Shown here one piece after another: positions 44,303 through 51,577 of a stretch of 64,000 bases of DNA. A program made the translations under genes and the position numbers. The DNA is from RHKX01 sp046330415 (GTDB lineage Bacteria > Actinomycetota > Thermoleophilia > Solirubrobacterales > 70-9). Under the pieces are notes generated by a model that did not search any database, was not told the DNA's origin, and worked only from the letters and a program-made list of their open reading frames with translations. The stretch is taken from NCBI GenBank assembly GCA_046330415.1, contig JAXLSW010000007.1:186001-250000 (forward strand). The letters run 5' to 3'. Position 1 is the first letter of the stretch, and every line of letters starts with the position of its first letter.

Positions 44303-45457
44303 CTAGCCGCAGGGGACTCCCCGCCAGGCGGCGATTGCGCAGTAGGCGGGCTTGCGGGTGCCGTTGTCGGCGGCGACGACGCCGAAGCCCGCCTCCAGCG
44401 GGAAGTCGGGCCGGACCTCGTCGACGAGGCGGTGGACAATCGTCACCGGGATCCCGCGCTCCTGCATCCGCCCGAGGATCGAGACGAGCCCGTCGGCCTG
44501 CTGCTGGTCGGTCTTCGGAGGCTTCGCCACGGTGCTGATCCCGACCTCGGTGATCCACAGCGGCTCCTCGCCGGCGCCGCGCGACTCCATGAACGCGCGC
44601 ACCTTGTCGACGAGCGCTCCCGACACCGGGCCAGGGTCCTCGCCGGGAGCGGTGCGGACGTAGGGGTGGAAGGCGATCGCGTCGACGTAGCCGGCGGCGC
44701 CGTGCTCGAGCATCACCCCGAGGTAGGTGCGCCAGGGGATCTTGCCGCTGCCGTTCTTGTTGGCCGTGGCCACCGGGGCGAGGCCGCCGGCGATCACCGG
44801 CATCTCCGGGTCGGCCGCCTCGACCGCGGCGCCCGCCTGCGCGAGCAGGGCCGTGTAGCCGACGGGGTCCTGGCCGTTGGGCCAGAAGCGCGGGTCGTTC
44901 TGCTCGTTGCCGATCTCGATCCCCAGCGACTCCGGGTAGCGCTGGGCGACCGCCGCCGCGAAGGCGCCGAGATCGGCGGCGTGATCGACCCCGGGGGAGC
45001 CGGCGTTGTCGCTGCACGGGTAGCGCGGATCGCCCGCCCAGCACGGTGCCTGCATCAGGTACCAGAGGGGCCTGATCCCCATCCCGAGGAGCTGGGAGTA
45101 GAGGGCGTCGAAGCGGCTCCAGTCGTACTGGCCCTGCTGCGGCTCGATCGAGCTCCAGTTCATCCGCAGGCGCACGGTGTCGGAGCCGGACTCCGGCAGC
45201 AGTCCGAGCTTCGGCGAGCCCGCGTCGAAGCCGTCGTTGTAGCCGAAGCGCATCCCCTCGTCGCCCGCGCGCGGGAGGTCGGCGGCGCCCGCCGGCGCGG
45301 GTGCGGGCTCGACGGCCGGGACCGGCGGCGGCTCGGGGAGCTGCGCGGTGACGTCGCCGGTGGTCGGCGGCTCAGACTTCTGACCACAGCCGGCGAGCGC
45401 AAGAAGTGCGACGAGCGCGGCTGCGAGAAGGAGAGTTGCGGCGGAGCGGCGGATCAG
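44303..45457 (-). CDS. Lipoprotein glycoside hydrolase-like protein (clan GH-A), CTG start
   Basis: A 384-residue protein. From a CTG at 45457 it reads a lipoprotein signal (IRRSAATLLLAAALVALLAL then the lipobox AGC), a Pro-rich linker and a TIM-barrel domain. IEIGNEQNDPRFW (acid/base) and WITEVGIST (nucleophile) place it in clan GH-A, as in GH5 or GH39-like enzymes. No ATG, GTG or TTG occurs in this frame until the ATG at 45253, which would cut off the signal. The CTG overlaps the TGA of the upstream glycosyltransferase. Likely attached to the outer face of the membrane, where it could trim the same glycan. Confidence 0.8.
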   Translation of the reverse strand: MIRRSAATLLLAAALVALLALAGCGQKSEPPTTGDVTAQLPEPPPVPAVEPAPAPAGAADLPRAGDEGMRFGYNDGFDAGSPKLGLLPESGSDTVRLRMNWSSIEPQQGQYDWSRFDALYSQLLGMGIRPLWYLMQAPCWAGDPRYPCSDNAGSPGVDHAADLGAFAAAVAQRYPESLGIEIGNEQNDPRFWPNGQDPVGYTALLAQAGAAVEAADPEMPVIAGGLAPVATANKNGSGKIPWRTYLGVMLEHGAAGYVDAIAFHPYVRTAPGEDPGPVSGALVDKVRAFMESRGAGEEPLWITEVGISTVAKPPKTDQQQADGLVSILGRMQERGIPVTIVHRLVDEVRPDFPLEAGFGVVAADNGTRKPAYCAIAAWRGVPCG

Positions 45458-46521
45458 GGGAGGAGCTCCGCGACGTCTGCGACCGTGCGGTCCCAGCTTC
45501 GCTCCCTCTTCATCTCGAGCGCACCGGCGGACAACTCGGCGCGCAGCCCGGGGTCAGCGAGGCGCGAGATCGCCAGCGCCAGGCCGGGTACGTCGACGGT
45601 CTTCGCGGGGATCCCCGAGTTCGCGAGGCCGTCGTCGTGGGACGGGACGAGGATGCCGTTGACGCCGTCGCGGACGAGCTCGTTCATCGGCGCGTCGTCG
45701 TTGCAGACGATCGGCATCCCGAAGGCGATCGCCTCGTACAGGTGCAGGCCGAGGCCCTCCCAGCGGGCGGGCGCCATGCAGACGTGCGAGTCGGCGAACT
45801 TCTGCAGGTGCTCGTCGGTGGGCAGGTCCTCGAGGACGAGCTCGATCCGGCTATCCTTCTTCACGGCCTTCTCGAGGAACTTCATGCGCCGCTCGATCTG
45901 CGCCTTGACGATCAGCCGCAGCTCCGGCTCGCTCGTCTCCGAGAACGCGGTGATCACCTCCTTGAAGGGCTTGCGCTTGCCGAGCAGACCGGCGTGGTAG
46001 TGGAAGTCGACGACGTCGGTGGGACGGTTCGGCGTGTAGCGCTCGTACTCGGGGTGGACTCCCCACTGGATATAGGGGGCCTCGATGCCCATGTCGGCGT
46101 AGCGACGCTGCTCGGCCTTGGTCATCGAGTAGACGAGGTCGTAGGCCTCCTTCGTGGGAGCGACGTGCTCGTCGCTGAAGCGTTCCCAGACGAACCGCCC
46201 GATCGTGAAGACCCCGGCGCCCCGCAGCCCCCGGATCGCGTCCCACTCGTAGTTCTGGTCGAAGAAGCAGGCGTCGAGCGAGTTGTCGGCCGCCCAGCCG
46301 ACCAGCTCCTCCTCGGGGATGAAGAAGTTCGACGCGGGGGTGACTCCGGCCTGCGCCCAGACGTCATCGGTCCGCGCGTCCTGCGGCATCGGGAACGACT
46401 CCTTCGTCGGCCGGCCCAGCACGAACGTGTCGTGCCCGAGCGCGTCGAGGGCCGAGCGGAGCTGGCGGGCGACGACGCCCTGCCCGCGGTTGAACCAGAA
46501 GGCGCAGATTCCGACTCGCAT
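45454..46521 (-). CDS. GT4-like glycosyltransferase
   Basis: A 355-residue paralogue: VGICAFWFNRGQGVVARQLR, then ARWEGLGLHLYEAIAFGMP with the EX7E pair and CNDDAPMNELVRDGVNGILV, the nucleotide-sugar contact region. Its family partners in the window share the layout closely. It is the first gene of the run that extends without strand change to 30994, and it is preceded by 317 bp without a gene. Donor and acceptor unknown. Confidence 0.88.
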   Translation of the reverse strand: MRVGICAFWFNRGQGVVARQLRSALDALGHDTFVLGRPTKESFPMPQDARTDDVWAQAGVTPASNFFIPEEELVGWAADNSLDACFFDQNYEWDAIRGLRGAGVFTIGRFVWERFSDEHVAPTKEAYDLVYSMTKAEQRRYADMGIEAPYIQWGVHPEYERYTPNRPTDVVDFHYHAGLLGKRKPFKEVITAFSETSEPELRLIVKAQIERRMKFLEKAVKKDSRIELVLEDLPTDEHLQKFADSHVCMAPARWEGLGLHLYEAIAFGMPIVCNDDAPMNELVRDGVNGILVPSHDDGLANSGIPAKTVDVPGLALAISRLADPGLRAELSAGALEMKRERSWDRTVADVAELLP

Positions 46522-46645
46522 GAAGCCGGAGAGGATAGGGACGTCGCCCGGTGGCGGGGCGGCGGCGGGGTGGGCATCTCCGCCTCGTCGCAGGGCCGCT
46601 TCGCGGCCTTGCTCCTGAGTTCGGCGGGGACGCCCACCTCTCACC

Positions 46646-46671
46646 GCCCCTACGGGCGCGCCCGTAGGGGC
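46646..46671. terminator. 26-bp perfect palindrome
   Basis: Self-complementary around the centre of TACGGGCGCGCCCGTA, with 13-bp arms. Located about 170 bp past purQ; strong hairpin in either strand but no U-tail. Confidence 0.5.
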
Positions 46672-46703
46672 AATCTGTTCGGGCGTTCCGGCCGGGGTCC
46701 CTC

Positions 46704-46725
46704 TCGCCGACGCATGCGTCGGCGA
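46704..46725. repeat. 22-bp perfect palindrome
   Basis: Two 11-bp arms (TCGCCGACGCA and its complement), centred on GCATGC. Outer GGGGTCCC and GGGAACCCC stretches extend it imperfectly. Could be a second hairpin or an operator. Confidence 0.55.
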
Positions 46726-46838
46726 ACGGGAACCCCCAACCCTCCAGTAAGTCTCTGGGCGGGAGCCGCTGGGACCGTGCCGCCGCCCGCCCGCCGCGTT
46801 CACCATGGGTCGGCCGGCGCAGGCCCCGCCCGGGATCT

Positions 46839-47501
46839 TTAAGCCAGCGCCAGCGCCGCGCTCTCGAACAGGCGCAGGCCGTCCACCGAGCCGGTCAGCG
46901 GATCGACCGCGTGCTCGGGGTGCGGCATGAGGCCGACGACGTTGCCCGCCTCGTTGCGGACCCCGGCGACGTCGTTGACCGAGCCGTTCGGGTTCTGGCC
47001 CGGCGCGTAGCGGAAGGCGACCTGGCCGCTCGCCTCGATCGCCTCGAGCTGCTCGGGCGGGGCGAAGAAGCAACCGGTGGTGTGCTTGACCGGGATCGAG
47101 AGCAGCTCGCCGGGCTCGCACGCCTGGGTCCAGGCCGACCCCGTGTCGACCACCTCGATGTCGACCTGGCGGCAGAGGAACCGCAGGGAGCGGTTCGGCA
47201 GCAGCGCCCCCGGGAGCATCCCCGCCTCGCACAGCACCTGAAAGCCGTTGCAGATCCCCAGCACCGGGCCACCCTCGCGGGCGAAGCGGGCGACCGCTTC
47301 CATCGCCGGCGCGAAGCGCGCAATCGAGCCGACGCGCAGGTAGTCGCCGTAGGAGAAGCCGCCGGGGATGACGATCGCGTCGACGTCGCCGATGCTCTCG
47401 TCGCCGTGCCAGATGATTTCGGCGTCGCCGATCCGCTCGCACGCGTGGACGGCGTCGACCTCGTCGCAGGAGCCGGGGAAGCGGAGGACGCCGAACTTCA
47501 C
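46839..47501 (-). CDS. purQ: PurQ, FGAM synthase glutaminase subunit
   Basis: Class I glutaminase that supplies ammonia to PurL. A 220-residue protein: VIPGGFSYGDYLRVGSIARF, the nucleophile in VLGICNGFQVLCEAGML, and GLMPHPEHAVDP with the catalytic His-Glu pair. The ATG at 47501 overlaps the purS stop by 4 bp. It lies 17 kb from purL, unlike the usual adjacency, with the glycosyltransferase and sulfotransferase genes in between. Confidence 0.95.
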   Translation of the reverse strand: MKFGVLRFPGSCDEVDAVHACERIGDAEIIWHGDESIGDVDAIVIPGGFSYGDYLRVGSIARFAPAMEAVARFAREGGPVLGICNGFQVLCEAGMLPGALLPNRSLRFLCRQVDIEVVDTGSAWTQACEPGELLSIPVKHTTGCFFAPPEQLEAIEASGQVAFRYAPGQNPNGSVNDVAGVRNEAGNVVGLMPHPEHAVDPLTGSVDGLRLFESAALALA

Positions 47502-47746
47502 GAGCTGGCGCCGGTGCCGGGGTCGTCGACCGGCTCGATCTCGAAGTCCTCGATCAGGGGGTTCGCGAGCAGCTTCTCGCAGAGCTCGGGCAGGCGGCTC
47601 TCGTCCTCGATCTCGAGCTCGACCAAGCGACCGACGCGGACGTCTCCGACGCCCTCGAAGCCGAGCGTCGGCAGCGCCCGCTCGACGGCCTTCCCCTGCG
47701 GGTCGAGGATGCCCTCCTTGGGGCGGATGAGGACGCGGGCCAGCAC
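47498..47746 (-). CDS. purS: PurS, FGAM synthase small subunit
   Basis: An 82-residue protein needed to assemble the PurLSQ complex. ARVLIRPKEGILDPQGKAVER and VRVGRLVELEIED are the family pattern. The GTG at 47746 gives the usual length of about 80. A GTG at 47788 would add 14 residues and lacks family support. No good ribosome site is seen before either. Confidence 0.88.
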   Translation of the reverse strand: MLARVLIRPKEGILDPQGKAVERALPTLGFEGVGDVRVGRLVELEIEDESRLPELCEKLLANPLIEDFEIEPVDDPGTGASS

Positions 47747-48003
47747 GGGGATGAGGCTATCGAGGCGGGCGGCGCGGGAGCGCCTCACCTTGATTCACAA
47801 GGGAGGCATCCCGATCACCAGCCAGCGGGTGACGCGCGTGCGTATCGGTGTGTTAGCGCCGCTCAGATGACCTGACATCAATGGGAATGCGGCGACGGGA
47901 GCCGAGCGAGCGCTCCGCTCGACCCTCCGCGGTGTAGAGCCCGCCGTTTCAAACATTCGTCTAGTCGCCCACATTCCGTCGAATCTGTCAATAACCTGGG
48001 CCA

Positions 48004-48441
48004 ATGCAGATGATCAAGAGGTTTCCACTTGCTGTCTTTCTCCTGTCGGTGGTAATCGCCGGAGTGGCTGGGTTTGCTGCCGTGAGCGCAATCGCCGGAT
48101 CAGATGAACCCAAGTATTCATTCGATCCTGACTACGACGACTCCGCGCCCGGAACAGTCGGCCCGTACCCAGAGGTGCTGATGGGCGCAGGCCACAAATT
48201 GGTGTGCGAGAAGGTTCTCGCCGACGGTCTGGATGAGCCTGGTTGCGAGGTGGAAGTGGCCGAGGAATACAGCGAGGAGGTCATGAACTCGCTTGATCAG
48301 CTACCGCCGGTCGCACTGGTCACTGACGAAGAGCGTGACCTCGGTTACGTGCTTGAGAACGGTGAAGTCAGCGGGCCGGTCCCTCTAGACAGCCCCAGCG
48401 AGCCGTACGACTTCGAGATGGAGAAGGAGGGTTCGCGATGA
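48004..48441 (+). CDS. Secreted or membrane-anchored protein, unknown function
   Basis: A 145-residue protein with an N-terminal hydrophobic segment (FPLAVFLLSVVIAGVAGFAAV) after a short basic head, acting as signal peptide or anchor. The remainder is acidic with a Cys pair (VCEKV and PGCEVEV). Base composition and codon use are noticeably lower in GC than the surrounding genes, suggesting recent transfer. Its stop overlaps the next start (ATGA), so it works with the RTX-like gene. No family recognised. Confidence 0.75.
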   Translation: MQMIKRFPLAVFLLSVVIAGVAGFAAVSAIAGSDEPKYSFDPDYDDSAPGTVGPYPEVLMGAGHKLVCEKVLADGLDEPGCEVEVAEEYSEEVMNSLDQLPPVALVTDEERDLGYVLENGEVSGPVPLDSPSEPYDFEMEKEGSR

Positions 48442-48992
48442 GGAGTGTATTGCACAGGATTCTGGGTGGCGGTTTGGCCGTTACGGTTGGTGTCGGCCTC
48501 CTTGTGGGGCTCACCTTCGGAGCTGGGGTCGCTTACGCGGCGAACTGTCCCCCTACGTGCACGGGTTCGAACGGCGCTGACAGCATTAGCGGAAACAGCA
48601 ATAACAACACGATCGATCTGCTCGGCGGAAACGACCATGGTTATGGGCAGGGCGGCAACGACACCGTACGCGGTGGTGAGGATCGTGACGAAGTCGACGG
48701 AATGCAGAGCGATGACGGTCTGATAACCGGCGGAAATGGCTTTGACGGCCATGATGGTCACAACGTCAACCTTGGAGAGCCGCAGGTCCTCGGAGGGGGC
48801 GGGAACGATTCCGTCCTCGGGGGTGGGGGAAATGACGACGTGTTCGGTGAGACTGGGAACGATTACATGTACGGCGAAGAGGACGACGACGAGCTCAATT
48901 CGCAGGACGGTGTCGCCGACAATGTCTACGGCGGAGGCGGAAATGATCAATGTTGGGTTGATCCGGGAACGGACTACACGAACAGCTGCTGA
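48438..48992 (+). CDS. Secreted RTX-like repeat protein
   Basis: A 184-residue protein with a signal peptide (LAVTVGVGLLVGLTFGAGV, Ala-x-Ala near residue 34) followed by Gly/Asp-rich nonapeptide-like repeats: DSISGNSNNNTID, GGNDTVRGGEDRDE, GGNDSVLGGGGNDDVFG and GNDYMYGEEDDDE. These fit hemolysin-type calcium-binding repeats, which fold as a parallel beta roll once calcium is bound outside the cell. There is no toxin or protease domain, so it may be a short surface protein. Low GC like its partner. Confidence 0.85.
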   Translation: MRSVLHRILGGGLAVTVGVGLLVGLTFGAGVAYAANCPPTCTGSNGADSISGNSNNNTIDLLGGNDHGYGQGGNDTVRGGEDRDEVDGMQSDDGLITGGNGFDGHDGHNVNLGEPQVLGGGGNDSVLGGGGNDDVFGETGNDYMYGEEDDDELNSQDGVADNVYGGGGNDQCWVDPGTDYTNSC

Positions 48993-49140
48993 AGCAAGTC
49001 AACCACCCGCAGTCAGACGTGGCGGGGTTACGTGACCACCCGGTGAATGAACGCTCCGGGACTTAGTCGGATAGCACACACCTGACTGGGCGGAACAAGC
49101 TGTCGGACGCAAGCGGCGTTCCCGCACGCTCCGCACCGCC

Positions 49141-50133
49141 TCAGCGCCCGAAAAGGCCCCTGAGCCCGCCGCGGCCCGAACGAGCTCGCCGTCCCTCCGG
49201 CTGCGCCTCCAGCTCGGCAAGCTCCGGGTAGTCGGCGTCGATCAGCGTGTCGCGCATCCCCAGCGCCGCGAAGGCTCGTCCCCAGCGGGGATCCTCGGGG
49301 TGGTAGGGCTCCTCGGGCGGCCGCACCTTGTCGGCGGCCCACTCGGTTACCTCAGCGGGCGTCGGCCTTCCCGCCGCCTCGTAGATCTTCGCGATCGTCC
49401 CCGCGGTGTCGGCGCGCAGGTCCTCGTTGCGCAGCAGCACGTAGCGGTCGCCGAAGAAGAGCCGCCCCTCCGCGTAGGTGCGCTCGAAGGTGTGCTTCCA
49501 GACGAGCAGGATGCGCTCGAAGTTCGTGGGCCGCTTCAGCCCCGAGTACTCGTGGTCCTCGAGCAGCACCTCGGAGAGCTGGCGGCTCGACCAGAGCTTG
49601 CGCTTCTCCCGCTCCTCGAAGAACGCGTCCGGATCGGCGTAGGAGTCCGCCCGCTTGCGTCCCCGCCCCATCATCATCGAGACGCAGACCGCGCGCGGGT
49701 CGCGGACGACGTGGACGAGCACCGTCCCGTCGGGAGCGATCCCGCGGATCGCCTCGAGCTTGTCGTAGAAGCGCGTCTCCTTGACCATCACCGGCTCGTC
49801 CCGCTCGAGCAGCGTCCGCAGGAAGCCGGCGCAGTGCTCGGGCACCTCGGGGCCGATCTCGAGCGCCGGGTTGCCGGGGCCGCCGAGGTTGAAGTCGGAG
49901 AGCTCGAGGTCGGGGTAGTTCGCGTCGCGGAATGCGCGTCGCAGCTCACGGGTTTCCGTGAAAGGGTCGCTCTCGCGCGCGTTCGAGCCCCCGCCGGGCG
50001 TCTCGGTGTCCTCGCGCCACGGCTCGTAGAAGCAGTGCAGCCCCGGGTCCTCGAGCAGCGCGTCGTAGAGGATCGTCGTCCCGGAACGACGCATCCCCTG
50101 GATCAGGATGGCTGGCCTCGCTGACTCGGACAT
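49141..50133 (-). CDS. Sulfotransferase-family protein (divergent)
   Basis: A 330-residue P-loop sulfotransferase of a different branch from the cluster members. ILIQGMRRSGTTILYDALLE is the phosphosulfate loop and VLVHVVRDPRAVCVSMM the 3'-phosphate motif (RDPR in place of RDGRD). RYVLLRNEDLRADTAGTI is the conserved middle motif. The C-terminal 25 residues are basic. It stands alone, close to a cupin gene. Acceptor unknown; membership in the same glycan pathway is a guess. Confidence 0.85.
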   Translation of the reverse strand: MSESARPAILIQGMRRSGTTILYDALLEDPGLHCFYEPWREDTETPGGGSNARESDPFTETRELRRAFRDANYPDLELSDFNLGGPGNPALEIGPEVPEHCAGFLRTLLERDEPVMVKETRFYDKLEAIRGIAPDGTVLVHVVRDPRAVCVSMMMGRGRKRADSYADPDAFFEEREKRKLWSSRQLSEVLLEDHEYSGLKRPTNFERILLVWKHTFERTYAEGRLFFGDRYVLLRNEDLRADTAGTIAKIYEAAGRPTPAEVTEWAADKVRPPEEPYHPEDPRWGRAFAALGMRDTLIDADYPELAELEAQPEGRRARSGRGGLRGLFGR

Positions 50134-50170
50134 GAGGCGCCGCAGGGTAGCCGCGGCCCGCCCGCGGCGG

Positions 50171-50590
50171 TCAGCCGAGCGGCAGGTCCTCCGGCAGCGG
50201 CACGTCCCGCGGCGACGCTCCCTCGGCCTGATCCCAGCTCTCGAATGCCTCGGCGTCGCGGCTCTGATGCTCGCCCGCGCCGCCGAGCGCGAGCAGGATC
50301 AGACGCTCCGGCCCCTTGTTCACGAGCTGCCGGCGGACCTCCGGCCCGACGCGGATCAGCTCGCCCTCGGCGAGCGTCTCCTCGGCGCCGTCGATCCCGA
50401 TCGTCAGCTCGCCCTCGAGCACCAGGAACACCTCCTCCTGCTCGTGATGCAGGTGGATGCGCCCGCTCTGGCCCGGCTCGAGGACGATCTCGTTGATCCC
50501 GAACGAACTCACCCCGAGCTGGCGGCGCAGGAGGACGAAGCGGTCCTCCGCAGTGGGCTCGATCCGCGCCCGGGAGGTTCCCTCCTCCAT
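50171..50590 (-). CDS. Cupin-domain protein
   Basis: A 139-residue single-cupin protein. GRIHLHHEQEEVFLVLEGEL carries the first motif (HxH..E..) and the second motif is weaker near the end, ILLALGGAGEHQ. Such proteins bind a metal and act as small dioxygenases, isomerases or ligand sensors; none can be chosen. It lies 4 bp downstream of purC on the same strand, so it is likely cotranscribed. Confidence 0.83.
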   Translation of the reverse strand: MEEGTSRARIEPTAEDRFVLLRRQLGVSSFGINEIVLEPGQSGRIHLHHEQEEVFLVLEGELTIGIDGAEETLAEGELIRVGPEVRRQLVNKGPERLILLALGGAGEHQSRDAEAFESWDQAEGASPRDVPLPEDLPLG

Positions 50591-50594
50591 GGTC

Positions 50595-51449
50595 CTAGTC
50601 GAGCTCGCGGCCGGTGATCTTCTCGTAGGCCTCGCGGTAGCGGGCCGTCGTCCCCTCGATCACCCCGGCGGGGAGCGGGGGGGCCGGTGGCTCCTTGTCC
50701 CAGTCCTGCTCGCTCAGGTAGTCGCGGACGAACTGCTTGTCGAACGACGCCTGCCCGCGGCCGGGCTCGTACTCGTCGGCCGGCCAGAAACGGGAGGAGT
50801 CCGGGGTCAGCACCTCGTCGCCGAGGACGACCTCCGCGCCCGGCGAAGCGCCAAACTCGAACTTCGTGTCGGCGAGGATGATCCCGCGACCTGCGGCATG
50901 GGTGCGGGCGTGCTCGTAGAGGTTGATCGAGACGCGCCGCAGCTCCTCCATCAGGTCGCGGGAGCCGACGATCTCGGCCGCCCGCTCGAAGCTGACGTTC
51001 TCGTCGTGCTCGCCGATCTCGGCCTTCGTCGCCGGGGTGAAGATGGGCTCGGGGAGCTGATCGGACTCCTGCAGACCGCTCGGCAGCTCGATCCCGCAGA
51101 CCGAGCCGGACTCCTTGTACTCCTTCCAGCCGGAGCCGGTGATGTAGCCGCGCACGACGCACTCCACCGGGTACATCTCCAGCCGCTTGCAGCGGATCGC
51201 GCGACCCGCGACCTCGGAGGGGACGTCCTCGCTGAGGTAGTGGTTGGGGACGATGTCGCCGGTCGTCTCGAACCAGAAGATCGACATCTGGGTGAGGACC
51301 TTGCCTTTGTCCGGAATCGGCTCCGGAAGGACGACGTCGAACGCGGAGATCCGGTCGGAGGCGACCATGATGAGCTCCTGCTCGCCTGCCTCGTAGATCT
51401 CCCTGACCTTGCCGCTGGAATGCAGCTTCAACTCTTCGATTGCGGGCAT
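50595..51449 (-). CDS. purC: PurC, SAICAR synthetase
   Basis: Ligates aspartate to CAIR. A 284-residue protein with LHSSGKVREIYEAGEQELIMV, SAFDVVLPEPIPDKGKVLTQ, VECVVRGYITGSGWKEY, GIELPSGLQESDQLPEPIFT and ILADTKFEFG, all family marks. It heads purC-cupin. The start at 51449 is divergent from the large plus-strand gene, leaving 128 bp. Confidence 0.95.
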   Translation of the reverse strand: MPAIEELKLHSSGKVREIYEAGEQELIMVASDRISAFDVVLPEPIPDKGKVLTQMSIFWFETTGDIVPNHYLSEDVPSEVAGRAIRCKRLEMYPVECVVRGYITGSGWKEYKESGSVCGIELPSGLQESDQLPEPIFTPATKAEIGEHDENVSFERAAEIVGSRDLMEELRRVSINLYEHARTHAAGRGIILADTKFEFGASPGAEVVLGDEVLTPDSSRFWPADEYEPGRGQASFDKQFVRDYLSEQDWDKEPPAPPLPAGVIEGTTARYREAYEKITGRELD

Positions 51450-51577
51450 CGGCCGACCTTAGCAACGGGTCCCGGCCGCACCTCCTCGACCGCGCCGGGA
51501 ACTCCGCAACGAGCGACATTCGACTCGCCGAGCCGGGCGCAGGGCTACCCTCGTGGCAGCCCGGTCGAGAGGAGCGA

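Larger units (their letters stand above)
46522..46838. other. Intergenic region with two perfect palindromes
   Basis: 317 bp between the purQ stop and the glycosyltransferase start with no convincing gene. It holds palindromes at 46646-46671 and 46704-46725, which may terminate purQ mRNA or bind a regulator of the glycosyltransferase run. No promoter hexamers were clear. Confidence 0.7.
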
